Origin: Eubacteriales bacterium
GTDB lineage: Bacteria > Bacillota > Clostridia > Lachnospirales > Lachnospiraceae
Direction of reading: 5' to 3'
Length of the DNA: 64,000 bases
NCBI GenBank assembly: GCA_030524175.1
Contig: JAUNHC010000020.1
Location: 30,925-94,924, forward strand
Shown: positions 17,320-29,929 of the stretch, one piece after another
Layout of the letters: every line of letters begins with the position of its first letter
Numbering within the stretch: position 1 is the stretch's first letter
Made by a program: the position numbers and the translations under genes
The notes under the pieces: generated by a model
Database searches by the model: none
The model's input: only the letters and a program-made list of their open reading frames with translations
What the model was told of the DNA's origin: nothing

Positions 17320-20300
17320 TTATTTCACAATCACTTTCTTCTGATTAGACCATGGACTAAACACCTTCTTTTGGTCCTCACTGCTCCTGTTCCAGGCATG
17401 AACTCCGGCAAAATAAGTTCCTTTTTCCACATTCTTAAATGTGACAGTCACCTTGTCCCGGCCCTTTTCTTTTATTACATACGGAGAATAATCAACAGGA
17501 CGCATTTCCCCATTTACCTTCTTCCTCTCCCTGCCAAGTATAACGTCATATCCTGAAGCATTTTTGCAGCGGGTAAAGGTAACCTGTACTGTATTCCCCT
17601 TCCGTGACACGCTGACAATCCTGGGAGTATCAGGGGTCTCGGCTGTTACATTGAAAAGATAAGGTTCTGACCAGATACTGAATTTCTTCTTTCCGTTTTC
17701 ATCTCTTATCCATGAATGGCAGTATGCATAGTAAGTACCTTTCTGTACATAGTAGAAATCTGTCTTTGTCAAAAGGATGTTTTTCTTTACCTGTAGATAA
17801 TCTTTATCTACAATGCAATTTATATTTTCACTGATAACGAAATCATAGCCCTGAGCCCCTGCACTTTCCCCTTCAAGGATAGCTGCCGCTTTGTTGCCCG
17901 TTACATTTACTGTCTTGATCACCGGAGCGGCCGGACGTATAACAGTTCCATCCTTTCCGATAATACTTCCGTCAGCACCGTGTATTGTACCATCGGGCTG
18001 TACCGTTGTGCCATCAGGATAAGTGACTGTCCCATCGGGCTGTACCACGGAACCTGCAGGCGGCTGTACTTTATTGCCGTCCGGCTGTACTACTGTATTT
18101 CCTTCTGCAGTAGTTACAGTTCCCGTTTCCGGATCATACTTGGGCCGTTCCCCGTTATCTCCTTTGTTTATCTCAGTGTGCCCCTGGTCAGGGTCTGTAT
18201 TAGGCAAAGTGACATTTCCTTCACTGTCTATCACTGTTCCATTTACATCCGTAACATTCTCCTGCTTGTCAATAGATGGTTTCTTTCCGTCCTCGCCAGG
18301 TGAAAGAACAGTTTCATCCGGGAGAATAATTGTTCCGTCCGGCTTTATGACCGTTCCGTTGGGGGTCTGTATACTTCCGTCCGGAAGTAAAATGGAACCT
18401 GGAGGCATATTGTCTAATGGGGACGGTACAGGGACATAAATAACAAGACCTTTATAATCCTCTTCCAAAAGCTTCACATAATCATCTACTAATGACTGCT
18501 GTTTTAGGGGCAGTTTTCGATAAGCATCCAATAATCTAAACCGCTCTTGCAGAGATTTTTTTGACTGGTTATCTATATATTTATCAAGCGATCCTATTTT
18601 AATCAGCACAGCATCTAATTCTGTAAAGTCGGCCGGATATACAGTGATGCTATGATCGATATCCATGTCCTCATTGACGGTAACTGTCAAAGTCCATGTA
18701 TCCTTTGAACCGGAGTCCAACGTTATCTCTTCTATAGGGTCAGTTGTCCCTTTTTTTAATGCTGTAAGGCTGCTTATCTCGCCGTAATTAATCCAGTTAT
18801 TTTTTAAAGCAGCAGTTACTATAATTTCGCTTCCGCTTTTATAGTAGTCAAGTTTTCCTTGAGTAGTCTTGTCCCCTCCGGTCACCTTGACTGTATACTC
18901 CGCGCCCTCCGGTGCTGTAGTTACCTGATGATAAGTCCCGTCTTTCAAGAATATTTTTAATGTAATATCATATGGGGGAGCATCTGTATCAATGGTCAGT
19001 ATTGTTTTCCCGTTTTCCTCTGAATACGTAAAATCACCTGCCCAAAACGGTAAATTAGCCTCCCAGCCACCAGCAGAATAGTAGTACCGCACTTCCTCAA
19101 TCAGCCTTCCCAATGGAAGTTCGATTTTAATTTTTAATTTGCCGCCTTCAACCATTGTTTGAGGAATTTCAAGGATTTTTACTCCGTCAGGAAGCTCGCT
19201 GTCATCAGGCGGTGTGATCGTATGTAATATCGGTTCAGGTACTACCACGGTTGCATCCGGACTTGGGTTCCAGGTATCCGTTTCTGCAAGTCTTACCTTA
19301 TAAGTGCCTGCAGTTAATCCTGCGATTTCTTTGTCCCCCTTACTCGTCTTCTGATAGTCCTGTTCCCCGTCTTTTTTATATTCATATATTTTGCTTGTAT
19401 CTAACCCTGTGATTTTACCGTCATTGCCGCCCATAGCTGTGGGAAATTCTCCTTTAAGTCCCTGAGGTGCTCCCGGATTAAATTTCGGCCTTGTTATTGT
19501 GACACTGTAATAACTGGTTTTACTTTCGTCTTTCGATGTGACAGTAAAAGGAAAAGTATTGGTTCCATATGGAATATCAAATGTACATTTACCGGTATAT
19601 GACTTTCCTTCATAACTGATTACTGCCTGGGTATTGACGGTACGGACAGTAAATACCTTTAAATTCGTACCCACATCTCCGCTTATAGTATAAACATCAT
19701 TATCAGCACCCGTGCCGTTCCATGATCCGGGCCATCCGTCAATAAGTGCATCCGTATTGTCGTCAGCGGCAGACGCCTTCTTTGTCAACTCTAATGTATC
19801 CGTAGGTACATAGCTGTTGTTGGATGTAACTATTGCATCCTGCATCTCATAAAATGGATTATCCAAAAGCACAACTTTATAGTCTTTTATTTCATTGCCC
19901 ACGTAATTGAAATCAATTTTGTATACATTATAACCTAGAGCAAAACTGCTGACAGCCGTTGTTTTTTGAACCCAGGCTCCTGGATCATTGCTGTCCTTTT
20001 CATACAACACAAAGCTCAGTCCGCTGAGATCTGCCTGATCGTCATACTGACCTGGCTGTCCCTCAAGGGGCAGTCTAAGTCTCAATACCACGTACTGTGC
20101 CGCAGACAGCAGCGCACCCTCTTCGGCTTCCTCTACTCCACCCCCGGCATTCCTACTTCTCCCATCTGTAAAGTCTCCTGCTTCCTGTACTTGTTCAGAC
20201 AGTGGCTCTTGTGCACTAAACTCTGCCTGTTGGTTCAAATTCTCCTCCGGCATTTGTACTTCTGTCTCAGAACTGCTGAAAACTGCAGTATCTTCCATAC

Positions 20301-20379
20301 CCACGGCTGACGCCATTGCCGGTACGGATGTCAGCATCATTGTAAATGCCAGCATACACGCCAGTAATCTTTTCTTCAT
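17320..20379 (-). CDS. Large secreted repeat protein with cadherin-like and FN3-like domains
   Basis: This 1019-aa protein has a signal peptide (MKKRLLACMLAF..., cut near residue 25). An acidic N-terminal stretch is followed by a cadherin-like beta-sandwich around 215-300 (TVNTQAVISYEGK...YYSVTITRP) and other beta domains to 600. Residues about 650-800 are a low-complexity linker built on PDGT/PDGS/PNGT units. Two FN3-like domains with a WxxPY/F signature end the protein. There is no LPXTG motif, SLH domain or C-terminal helix, so it is probably secreted or loosely held. It may be an adhesin or glycan-binding protein; no enzymatic domain is visible. Confidence 0.8.
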   Translation of the reverse strand: MKKRLLACMLAFTMMLTSVPAMASAVGMEDTAVFSSSETEVQMPEENLNQQAEFSAQEPLSEQVQEAGDFTDGRSRNAGGGVEEAEEGALLSAAQYVVLRLRLPLEGQPGQYDDQADLSGLSFVLYEKDSNDPGAWVQKTTAVSSFALGYNVYKIDFNYVGNEIKDYKVVLLDNPFYEMQDAIVTSNNSYVPTDTLELTKKASAADDNTDALIDGWPGSWNGTGADNDVYTISGDVGTNLKVFTVRTVNTQAVISYEGKSYTGKCTFDIPYGTNTFPFTVTSKDESKTSYYSVTITRPKFNPGAPQGLKGEFPTAMGGNDGKITGLDTSKIYEYKKDGEQDYQKTSKGDKEIAGLTAGTYKVRLAETDTWNPSPDATVVVPEPILHTITPPDDSELPDGVKILEIPQTMVEGGKLKIKIELPLGRLIEEVRYYYSAGGWEANLPFWAGDFTYSEENGKTILTIDTDAPPYDITLKIFLKDGTYHQVTTAPEGAEYTVKVTGGDKTTQGKLDYYKSGSEIIVTAALKNNWINYGEISSLTALKKGTTDPIEEITLDSGSKDTWTLTVTVNEDMDIDHSITVYPADFTELDAVLIKIGSLDKYIDNQSKKSLQERFRLLDAYRKLPLKQQSLVDDYVKLLEEDYKGLVIYVPVPSPLDNMPPGSILLPDGSIQTPNGTVIKPDGTIILPDETVLSPGEDGKKPSIDKQENVTDVNGTVIDSEGNVTLPNTDPDQGHTEINKGDNGERPKYDPETGTVTTAEGNTVVQPDGNKVQPPAGSVVQPDGTVTYPDGTTVQPDGTIHGADGSIIGKDGTVIRPAAPVIKTVNVTGNKAAAILEGESAGAQGYDFVISENINCIVDKDYLQVKKNILLTKTDFYYVQKGTYYAYCHSWIRDENGKKKFSIWSEPYLFNVTAETPDTPRIVSVSRKGNTVQVTFTRCKNASGYDVILGRERKKVNGEMRPVDYSPYVIKEKGRDKVTVTFKNVEKGTYFAGVHAWNRSSEDQKKVFSPWSNQKKVIVK

Positions 20380-20407
20380 TTTTACACCCTTCCTTTCTCT
20401 TTTTTAC

Positions 20408-20456
20408 AGGGATGTCTAAAACCATCCCTTGAACATTGGCTGTATATGTTCAGCCA
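20408..20456 (-). promoter_or_regulatory. Two small hairpins in the leader of the secreted repeat protein
   Basis: TGGCTG-N8-CAGCCA (20437-20456) and AGGGATG-N8-CATCCCT (20408-20429) lie between the upstream terminator and the ATG at 20379. They do not have T tails. They could shape translation or mRNA stability. I do not recognise them as a known riboswitch. Confidence 0.35.
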
Positions 20457-20464
20457 TATATGCA

Positions 20465-20495
20465 AAAACAGAAAGCCAAATTGACTTTCTGTTTT
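20465..20495. terminator. Terminator after the OmpR-type regulator (bidirectional form)
   Basis: A perfect 11-bp stem AAAACAGAAAG/CTTTCTGTTTT with T runs on both strands. It starts 75 bp after the regulator stop. Confidence 0.85.
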
Positions 20496-20570
20496 ACGGG
20501 GGCTTATCCCCTGCCTACAGTATACTGTAAAAAAGAGAGAAAATGGGAAAGATTGCAGATTTGTAACCTT

Positions 20571-21257
20571 TTATTCTTCCTTGCCGAAACAATATCCGCT
20601 TCCCCAGCCGGAAGTGATTGTATATTCACTGCCTTCCAGTTTTCTGCGCAAACGTGACACAGTGGTGCGTACTGCTCTGGCATCTCCGTGCATGGGCAGT
20701 TTCCATACTGCTTCATATAAAGATTTCGGGGATATCCCCTGTCCTTCGTGCTGTATCAGATACAGAAGGGCAGTGTACTCCCTGGGATTCAGCAGCATGT
20801 CCTGCCCCTTAAGATACGCTCTGTATGCCACCAGATCCAGTTCTATCGGCCCGCATACCAGCCTGGAAGGCACCTTCATATGTCTTCTGGCCAGAAGAGC
20901 TACAATACGTGCCTGGAGCTCTTCAATGCGGTAAGGCTTTGTCATATAATCATCGGCACCTCCAGTGAGACCTTTGACCATATCCTCATAGTCCCGTCTG
21001 CTGGTAAGCATGAGTACGGAGGCGGCACAGATCTGTCTTAATTCAGGGATAAATTCCAGTCCATTCCCATCAGGCAGCAAAATATCCAGTACCGCAATAT
21101 CCACTGCAGGATGCTCTTCCAATATCTTCCTTGTGTCTTCTAAAGTTCCGGCAGTGAGTACATGGAAATTCTTACGCTTTAAAACTGCTTCATTTAGTTT
21201 CAGGACATGTTCGTTATCCTCAACCAGCAGGATCACAGGGCTTTTATTTTCACTCAT
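20571..21257 (-). CDS. OmpR/PhoB-type response regulator
   Basis: This 228-aa protein has a receiver domain with Asp58 in AVLDILLPDG and Lys in MTKPYRI near residue 108, then a winged-helix DNA-binding domain from about 130 (LLNPREYTALLYL; VRTTVSRLRRKL; SGWGSGYCF). Its ATG overlaps the kinase stop by 8 bp (ATGAGTGA), so it is translationally coupled to the kinase gene. That kinase is frame-broken in this sequence. A likely target is the repeat-protein gene immediately downstream, but this is inference. Confidence 0.92.
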   Translation of the reverse strand: MSENKSPVILLVEDNEHVLKLNEAVLKRKNFHVLTAGTLEDTRKILEEHPAVDIAVLDILLPDGNGLEFIPELRQICAASVLMLTSRRDYEDMVKGLTGGADDYMTKPYRIEELQARIVALLARRHMKVPSRLVCGPIELDLVAYRAYLKGQDMLLNPREYTALLYLIQHEGQGISPKSLYEAVWKLPMHGDARAVRTTVSRLRRKLEGSEYTITSGWGSGYCFGKEE

Positions 21258-23236
21258 AACTACCTTCCTCTCCTATGGGTATTGTAAACCGGACTACAGT
21301 GCCTTTTCCCACAACGCTGTCAGCATTTATATTTCCGCCGTGGGCCTCTATGATCCGGGCAGTGATATACAAGCCAAGACCATTACCTCCGGCATCCCGG
21401 TTCTTAGGATAACGTTTAAACAGATGGGACAGAAGTTCCGGCTGGATTCCGTCACCTGTGTCTTCTACAGTGACTGTTATCTCCTTACCTTCCGCCTGAA
21501 CTCTTAAGGTGATCGTGCCGTCATGGGTATGCTTTGATGAATTTGACAACAGATTGATCATTACCTGCAAAAGTCTCTCTTTGTCCCCGTATATGACAGG
21601 CAGGTCAGCACCCTGCAACACCCTAATGGTGTTATTTCCTCTGTCCATAATGGGAAAATGGACTCTGGAAACAGTATCCAGCAGTTCTGTCATATCAAGC
21701 CATTCCTTTTTCAGGCTAAAGCTGCCGCTCTCTATGGCAGCTTCATCCAGAAGCTGTGTCACCAGCCGTTCCATCCGTCCTGCCTCACTGTCTACCCGTC
21801 TCATATTATCCTTCACAGCCTCCCGGTCCACTGCAGCATCGTCCATCATATCCCCTGTAAGCTGGGCAAAACCTGTTACTACAGTTATAGGTATCTGCAG
21901 TTCATGAGAAAGATTATGTAAAAATTCCTCCTTTAGTTTGTTTGCCCTGCGAAGAGCCTCTGCCTCAAACCGCCTGTCCTGTTCTGACTGCCGTGCTAAA
22001 GCCACCTCCCGCATAGTGCCGTAAAAGGAAGCAGTCATCTGGAACAGAATGAATACCAGTGCAGCAAAATCCATCATACTGTCATAGATTACCGGAAAAA
22101 TCCTGATATCCCCATGATAGAACATTTCCCTGAGAGCAAGATACACAAAAAGTACAAGACCGCATAGTACAATGACATGCTGGACATCCATACCTGCCGT
22201 TGTCTGTGTGAAAAAGCACTTAAACACATATAGTGCGCACAACAGCACCATTACGTACACAGCAGGCAGTATCTGAGTCATTAAAACAGTGGGTATAAAA
22301 GAAAATAGAAGTACCGCCGCGGCATTCACTGATACGATAAAATATTTTGCCCCCCCCCCTGAAAATCCCTTCAAACATGGCATCCAGTGCCAGGATGATC
22401 AGAAGGCTTGCCAGGGGAATTGCAATATATTCCAGGCGGAAGGTGAGATACCAGGAGATTTCCGGGAACAGTGCAGTGATGACCTTCGGCCCTGTCACGC
22501 CTGTCCGCACCAGCCATACAAGACAAAATAATGCAAAGTACAGATTTGTCCGATAGCTTCTTAACTGCAGAAACAGTACAAGATGAATGATAAACAGAAT
22601 CAGGCAGCCCCCCATGATCGCCGCAACAGTCAAGGTCTGCCGGGAGCATAAACGGCTGATACTCTCCACGGACCCGATATCCAGTCCTACAGGATTACCG
22701 CCTTTTTTATGCACAAAGTTAGAAACCTGATGTACCACCTCAATCACTCCATTATCAGGAACAACTGTATAATATACGGTTGTAGTCAAGGGGACTGTCT
22801 CTTTGGAATTTGTACCGGGCCGGCCCACATCCTGCATATGCTGACCATTGATATAAATAGTGTCGGCATAATCCACACTGGAAAAAGTGATCCCATATAC
22901 ACGCCCATCGGGCACAAGTATGCGGAAACGCGCCGTATAATACTGTGTTTCTTCTGCCTTTTCCGTCTTTACCACCTGAGCCTTGGGATTATTGTCAAAT
23001 TCCTCCGGGGTTAAAAGAGCTTGTGGTACATATTCAACTTTATCCCCCTTCAGCCGGACATAATGCTTCTGCATTTCCACGCTTCTCAAATCCCATACCG
23101 GATCATCTGAATGTAATGTGATCATAGCAGAAGTGTCAGCCTTAAGCTGCCACACAAAAAAGCATAGCACAAAGATACAAGGAAGAAGCAGCGATAAACT
23201 CCACCATTCTTTATTTGTTATTTTCATCTTCTTCAT
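21250..23236 (-). pseudogene. 7TMR-DISM sensor histidine kinase, frame broken at a G10 tract (phase-variable or disrupted)
   Basis: Two overlapping frames, 23236-22220 (338 codons) and 22383-21250 (377 codons), are halves of one kinase. The first carries an N-terminal helix, an extracellular 7TMR-DISMED2-like beta domain (residues about 40-185) and the first helices of a 7TM block. The second carries the remaining helices, the H-box SHELQIPITV, and the ATPase domain (GDGIQPELL, NGLGLYI). The switch point is a run of ten C on the plus strand at 22350-22359. Nine would join the frames into one protein of about 661 aa. With ten, the product ends in an unrelated tail. A sequencing error is the main alternative. 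Confidence 0.85.
22350..22359. repeat. Homopolymer tract C10 (G10 on the coding strand)
   Basis: Ten consecutive C lie inside the kinase gene at the boundary of the two frames. Tracts this long slip during replication. Changing the count by one (9 or 12 versus 10 or 11) turns the full-length kinase on or off. Confidence 0.9.
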
Positions 23237-23310
23237 ATCACGTCTCCTTCCTGACAGCTTATTGTATGATCAGCGATGTCTGCGTCAGCTCACACGTCCG
23301 TTTTATAGTC

Positions 23311-23342
23311 AAAACCGCGCTTCCTTTTACAGGAAAACGCGG
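23311..23342 (-). terminator. Terminator after the amidase gene
   Basis: The stem CCGCG-TTCCT/AGGAA-CGCGG with small bulges is followed on the minus strand by TTTT. It lies between the amidase stop (23374) and the kinase start (23236). Confidence 0.75.
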
Positions 23343-23373
23343 CTGAATCATCTATAAAGCTTATAATACTACA

Positions 23374-24171
23374 TCATAAATTCTCCTGGAGCACATAATC
23401 CTCCTGGATCCGGCCGGCAATATCGGCTTTCATCTGAGTCCAGGCATCCGGGTTTTCCACATAGTATTTCGGACAGTTCTTACCGGTGACATCATAGTGC
23501 CGGATCACATTTTCTTCCGTCAGTCCGAACCTGGTACAGAGCCATGCTGTAAGCTTCACAACAGAATCATAGGTAGAATCATTAAAAAGCCCTGTTTCAT
23601 CAGGATGACAGCATTCTATAGACAAAGTATCCACATTCCGCTCATTGGTGGCATAGGACATCTCAGATGTGGGAATACACTGTACCACTTCTCCATCCAG
23701 ACCTACCACAAAGTGGCTGCTGGCTTTTGTCTGCTGAGTTACTGCCAGGTTCTCGAAATAATTTCTGTTGGCTATGGCTGTTGCGCCCGGATTGGCTGTG
23801 TAGTGGATGGCTATGTACTTAACACTGTCTATGGCTATCTGCGGCCTGGAATACTCATTGGGGGTGAGCAGTTCAACATCAATGTAAGGAGCACCCTCCT
23901 GCTGCCAGAGCTCGGGGCCGCCTCCTGAATTCTTGATAACCGCTTCCCTCTGCTGCTGTTCTCTCTCCTGGGCCACCTTAAGGGCCGCTGCAGCGATGAT
24001 GAGAATGACAAGAAGAACACCTAGACAGGCTATGATAACGTGCAAGTTTCTCTGCCTGGTCCGGCTGCGGTGCCTGACTGCCTTTGGTCTGTTACCAGCA
24101 GAAGCCTTCCCGGGATAGGAAGGCTTTGCGGAATTCTTTTTAAATTTATTTGTACCCTTCTTTTGTGCCAT
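23374..24171 (-). CDS. Membrane-anchored N-acetylmuramoyl-L-alanine amidase (Amidase_2)
   Basis: This 265-aa protein has a basic cytoplasmic N terminus (residues 1-42) and one membrane helix (43-65). An extracellular Amidase_2/PGRP-type domain follows at about 110-250. Zinc-ligand motifs are visible: IHYTANPG (His near residue 122) and RHYDVTGKNCP (His near 225 and the usual Cys). It cleaves the bond between muramic acid and L-alanine in peptidoglycan. The type II topology keeps it at the outer face of the membrane. No spore-related neighbour was seen. Confidence 0.88.
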   Translation of the reverse strand: MAQKKGTNKFKKNSAKPSYPGKASAGNRPKAVRHRSRTRQRNLHVIIACLGVLLVILIIAAAALKVAQEREQQQREAVIKNSGGGPELWQQEGAPYIDVELLTPNEYSRPQIAIDSVKYIAIHYTANPGATAIANRNYFENLAVTQQTKASSHFVVGLDGEVVQCIPTSEMSYATNERNVDTLSIECCHPDETGLFNDSTYDSVVKLTAWLCTRFGLTEENVIRHYDVTGKNCPKYYVENPDAWTQMKADIAGRIQEDYVLQENL

Positions 24172-24275
24172 AAGTTTTATCAGCCGCCCTTACGATACCG
24201 TCTGCAAAGCAGTGTCTGTGAATGGAAGCATTTCCTATTGCATCCGGTTATGAAATATGAGCTGCAGCCTTTTAT

Positions 24276-25757
<1,482 letters not shown>

Positions 25758-25839
25758 TTATCTTTTATTGTTACCGTTCAGGCGTTAGCAGTGCGTGCTG
25801 CTGTGACAGAGTGAACAGTTAACTTTGATTTTGTTCCCT

Positions 25840-25868
25840 AGTGTAACAAAAATAAGAATTTGTGTCAA
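25840..25868 (-). promoter_or_regulatory. guaB promoter
   Basis: TTGACA (minus, 25863-25868), 17-bp spacer, TACACT (25840-25845). It leaves a leader of about 100 nt with no recognised purine riboswitch. Confidence 0.65.
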
Positions 25869-25871
25869 TAC

Positions 25872-25897
25872 AAAAAATGTGCCCGAAGGCACATTTT
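25872..25897 (-). terminator. Terminator after the 167-aa membrane protein
   Basis: The stem AAAATGTGCC/GGCACATTTT with a four-base CGAA loop lies 11 bp past the stop, with T on the 3' side. It sits directly before the guaB promoter. Confidence 0.87.
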
Positions 25898-25908
25898 CTT
25901 TTCTTCCC

Positions 25909-26412
25909 TCAGTCTAAAAAAACTTTGCTGGGGGCTGAATTTCTCATAGTTTTAGCCAGGGCTTCGTCCGGCTCAATGATGATCTTACAGGCTTCATTGC
26001 CGTCCCTGGTGATGATGGCATAGCGGTTATGCTCCGGATTTCCGGAGGAATAATCCAGCACCTTCATCTTCTGGTTTCCGTTATAATAATCTAATCTGTG
26101 GGATTTCATAGGGGCCATCAGATCCGCTTCAGAAAGATTGATGCTTTTCACTCTTTTCCTTTTGGTTTTGGCCATTACCATGTCAATATCCATCTCCCCG
26201 TTCACAAACAGATATTCAAACTCCAAGTCTGTCTTAGGAATGACAAAATATGTAACCACGCCTAAAACAATAGCCACGATCAGCAGAAGCGGGGTGACAA
26301 ATAAACCTGCCAGCACAAAAAGCACTGTCAAGGTGATCAAACCGTATTTGATAATACTGTCTTTTGCCGTTTTTTCTTTTTTTACCAGTAATTCAGAATA
26401 TAAATCGCTCAT
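25909..26412 (-). CDS. Small membrane protein, DUF6106-like
   Basis: This 167-aa protein has two membrane helices at about residues 23-58, then a soluble domain with a KTDLEFEYLFVNGEMDIDMV segment and a basic KTKRKRVK run. It resembles a Clostridia-restricted family of unknown function (DUF6106, from memory). It stands alone between groEL and guaB with its own terminator. No catalytic motif is visible. Confidence 0.6.
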   Translation of the reverse strand: MSDLYSELLVKKEKTAKDSIIKYGLITLTVLFVLAGLFVTPLLLIVAIVLGVVTYFVIPKTDLEFEYLFVNGEMDIDMVMAKTKRKRVKSINLSEADLMAPMKSHRLDYYNGNQKMKVLDYSSGNPEHNRYAIITRDGNEACKIIIEPDEALAKTMRNSAPSKVFLD

Positions 26413-26498
26413 AATGTCCTCTCCTTGTATTTCTTCTTGGCATGACCTTTTTTAATGCCAGTATGCCCATTCAGGGCGTTAACCATAGTATAGCACAA

Positions 26499-26531
26499 AA
26501 CGGAACCAGCGTCTATGACGCCGGTTCCGTT
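26499..26531 (-). terminator. groESL operon terminator
   Basis: A 15-bp stem AACGGAACC.GCGTC/GACGC.GGTTCCGTT with one mismatch and a TAT loop is followed on the minus strand by TTTTG. It lies 27 bp past the groEL stop. Confidence 0.85.
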
Positions 26532-26558
26532 AAATTGTGAAACTTTATGGCAATTTTT

Positions 26559-28199
<1,641 letters not shown>

Positions 28200-28217
28200 T
28201 TAGTTTTTCATAAAAAA

Positions 28218-28505
<288 letters not shown>

Positions 28506-28542
28506 CTATAGTCCTCCTTTATTTTTTGAACTTTTTCGATTA

Positions 28543-28569
28543 CTAGCACTCATTTAAGTCGAGTGCTAA
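28543..28569 (-). promoter_or_regulatory. CIRCE operator (HrcA binding site)
   Basis: The minus strand reads TTAGCACTC-N9-GAGTGCTAG, one base short of the perfect consensus. It lies just downstream of the groES transcription start, so HrcA would block initiation or elongation. No hrcA gene is in the window. Confidence 0.95.
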
Positions 28570-28580
28570 TCACTGTCCTT

Positions 28581-28609
28581 ATATTATTGAATTACTTCTT
28601 TTTCTGCAA
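28581..28609 (-). promoter_or_regulatory. groESL sigma-A promoter
   Basis: TTGCAG (minus, 28604-28609), 17-bp spacer, TAATAT (28581-28586), directly upstream of CIRCE. The remainder of the 390-bp gap (28610-28790) is AT-rich with no gene. Confidence 0.7.
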
Positions 28610-28793
28610 CTCCTTACAGCCTGGTATTTTTCTATTTATTCTCTTATTTACTTATTTATTCTATTATTATCTCTTGTTTTCTCACTTTCTAATTTTTCAC
28701 AATTTCTTCTTACTTTAAAAAGAATATGCCAAACAGACTCAACAAAGCGGTGTACTTCCCTAGAGTGTGTTTGAAATTGCTCTGGTATACAAG

Positions 28794-28835
28794 AAAAAGC
28801 TGCCTCCTGCAGCATCCTGCAAGAAACAGCTTTTT
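28794..28835 (-). terminator. codY terminator
   Basis: An outer stem AAAAAGCTG/CAGCTTTTT with an inner CTTGCAG/CTGCAGG stem ends in T on the minus strand, 59 bp past the codY stop. Confidence 0.8.
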
Positions 28836-28894
28836 ACTCTTATCGTGCTTCCGGCGGCATAGCAACATATTCCTGCTGCTATTATATGCCCTGC

Positions 28895-29680
28895 CTACGC
28901 TTTTTTATTCCGCTGTGCCTTAATTTCTTCCAGTTCTTCAAAAATAACTTCATTCAGAACCTTGATATAGGTTCCTTTCATTCCTGAAGAGCGGGATTCG
29001 ATCACACCTGCACTCTCAAATTTGCGAAGTGCATTTACGATAACAGACCTGGTGATCCCCACACGGTCTGCAATTTTGCTGGCTACCAAAATACCCTCAT
29101 CTCCGTCTAATTCATCAAAGATGTGGATAATTGCTTCCAGTTCAGAGAAGGATAGAGTGTTGAATGCTGATTTTACTACCTGCTGTTTTCTGTCCTCTTC
29201 TGCGTTTTCCTCATGTACGGCCCGCATCATTTCCAGCCCTACCACTGTGGTACCATATTCACTTACTATAATATCCTCGATGTCATATGCTTTATCGTCA
29301 CGGTACATAAACAGGGTGCCCAGCCTCTCGCCTGCAATATCAATGGGATTGATGATCCCCTGAAAACTGCTGGATACATGCTCAAATCCTAATGTCTGAA
29401 GGTTAACATTTTCTTTCGTAGACAAAACGCCCAAAAATCTTTCATTCAACAATGCATCCACATAGCCGCCGACCTTATCCTCAATCAACTCTGTAATTTC
29501 TTCTACGCCGGGGCACAGGCTTACGCCCAGGACTTTTCCTTTCTTGCTGAGCACCAGAATGTTGGAACTCAGAGTTTCCATCAACACCTGGCAGATGTCA
29601 TTAAATACAACCTTGCTGGAGCTGCTATTGTGTAAAAGCTTGTTAATTTTTCTTGTTTTATCTAGCAACTGAACGCTCAT
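28895..29680 (-). CDS. codY: GTP- and branched-chain-amino-acid-sensing repressor CodY
   Basis: This 261-aa protein has an N-terminal GAF domain (residues 1-155) that binds branched-chain amino acids, and a C-terminal winged helix (about 180-255) with the recognition segment ASKIADRVGITRSVIVNALRKF. CodY represses catabolic and biosynthetic genes during plenty. GuaB, PurF and IlvE in the same window feed its effectors. A candidate CodY box lies upstream of its own promoter. Confidence 0.97.
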   Translation of the reverse strand: MSVQLLDKTRKINKLLHNSSSSKVVFNDICQVLMETLSSNILVLSKKGKVLGVSLCPGVEEITELIEDKVGGYVDALLNERFLGVLSTKENVNLQTLGFEHVSSSFQGIINPIDIAGERLGTLFMYRDDKAYDIEDIIVSEYGTTVVGLEMMRAVHEENAEEDRKQQVVKSAFNTLSFSELEAIIHIFDELDGDEGILVASKIADRVGITRSVIVNALRKFESAGVIESRSSGMKGTYIKVLNEVIFEELEEIKAQRNKKA

Positions 29681-29730
29681 ATTGTCCTCCTTTCGCCTTT
29701 GTTTTGTAAATTATAGATATTGCTAATCTA

Positions 29731-29759
29731 ATACTACACTTTTTAAGTGAAAATTACAA
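29731..29759 (-). promoter_or_regulatory. codY promoter
   Basis: TTGTAA (minus, 29754-29759), 17-bp spacer, TAGTAT (29731-29736). GGAGG precedes the ATG at 29680. Confidence 0.6.
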
Positions 29760-29790
29760 GACATTTTTTACTATTTTTCTATTTTACTTG

Positions 29791-29805
29791 GCTTTTCAGA
29801 AAATA
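29791..29805. promoter_or_regulatory. Candidate CodY box upstream of codY
   Basis: The 15-mer GCTTTTCAGAAAATA differs from the consensus AATTTTCWGAAAATT at three outer positions and keeps the full palindromic core. It is about 30 bp upstream of the codY -35, suggesting autoregulation. Confidence 0.4.
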
Positions 29806-29844
29806 CATTTCTTTACTATTTATTATGGAACAAATTATGGCACC

Positions 29845-29889
29845 AAAAATGCAGGGAAAATGAGTGTTTCAGCGCCCTTTCTCCCTGCA
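29845..29889 (-). terminator. topA terminator
   Basis: The stem TGCAGGGA/TCCCTGCA with a long loop is followed by TTTTT on the minus strand, 40 bp after the topA stop. Confidence 0.75.
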
Positions 29890-29929
29890 CTTTAAAATGT
29901 CTGAATACGAATATTTTTATGTCCTCAAA

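Noticed and set aside
22220-23236. Treating the two kinase halves as separate, complete genes
   Set aside because: The N-terminal half ends in a non-family tail exactly after the G tract, and the C-terminal half has no ribosome site; the parts join perfectly with nine G.
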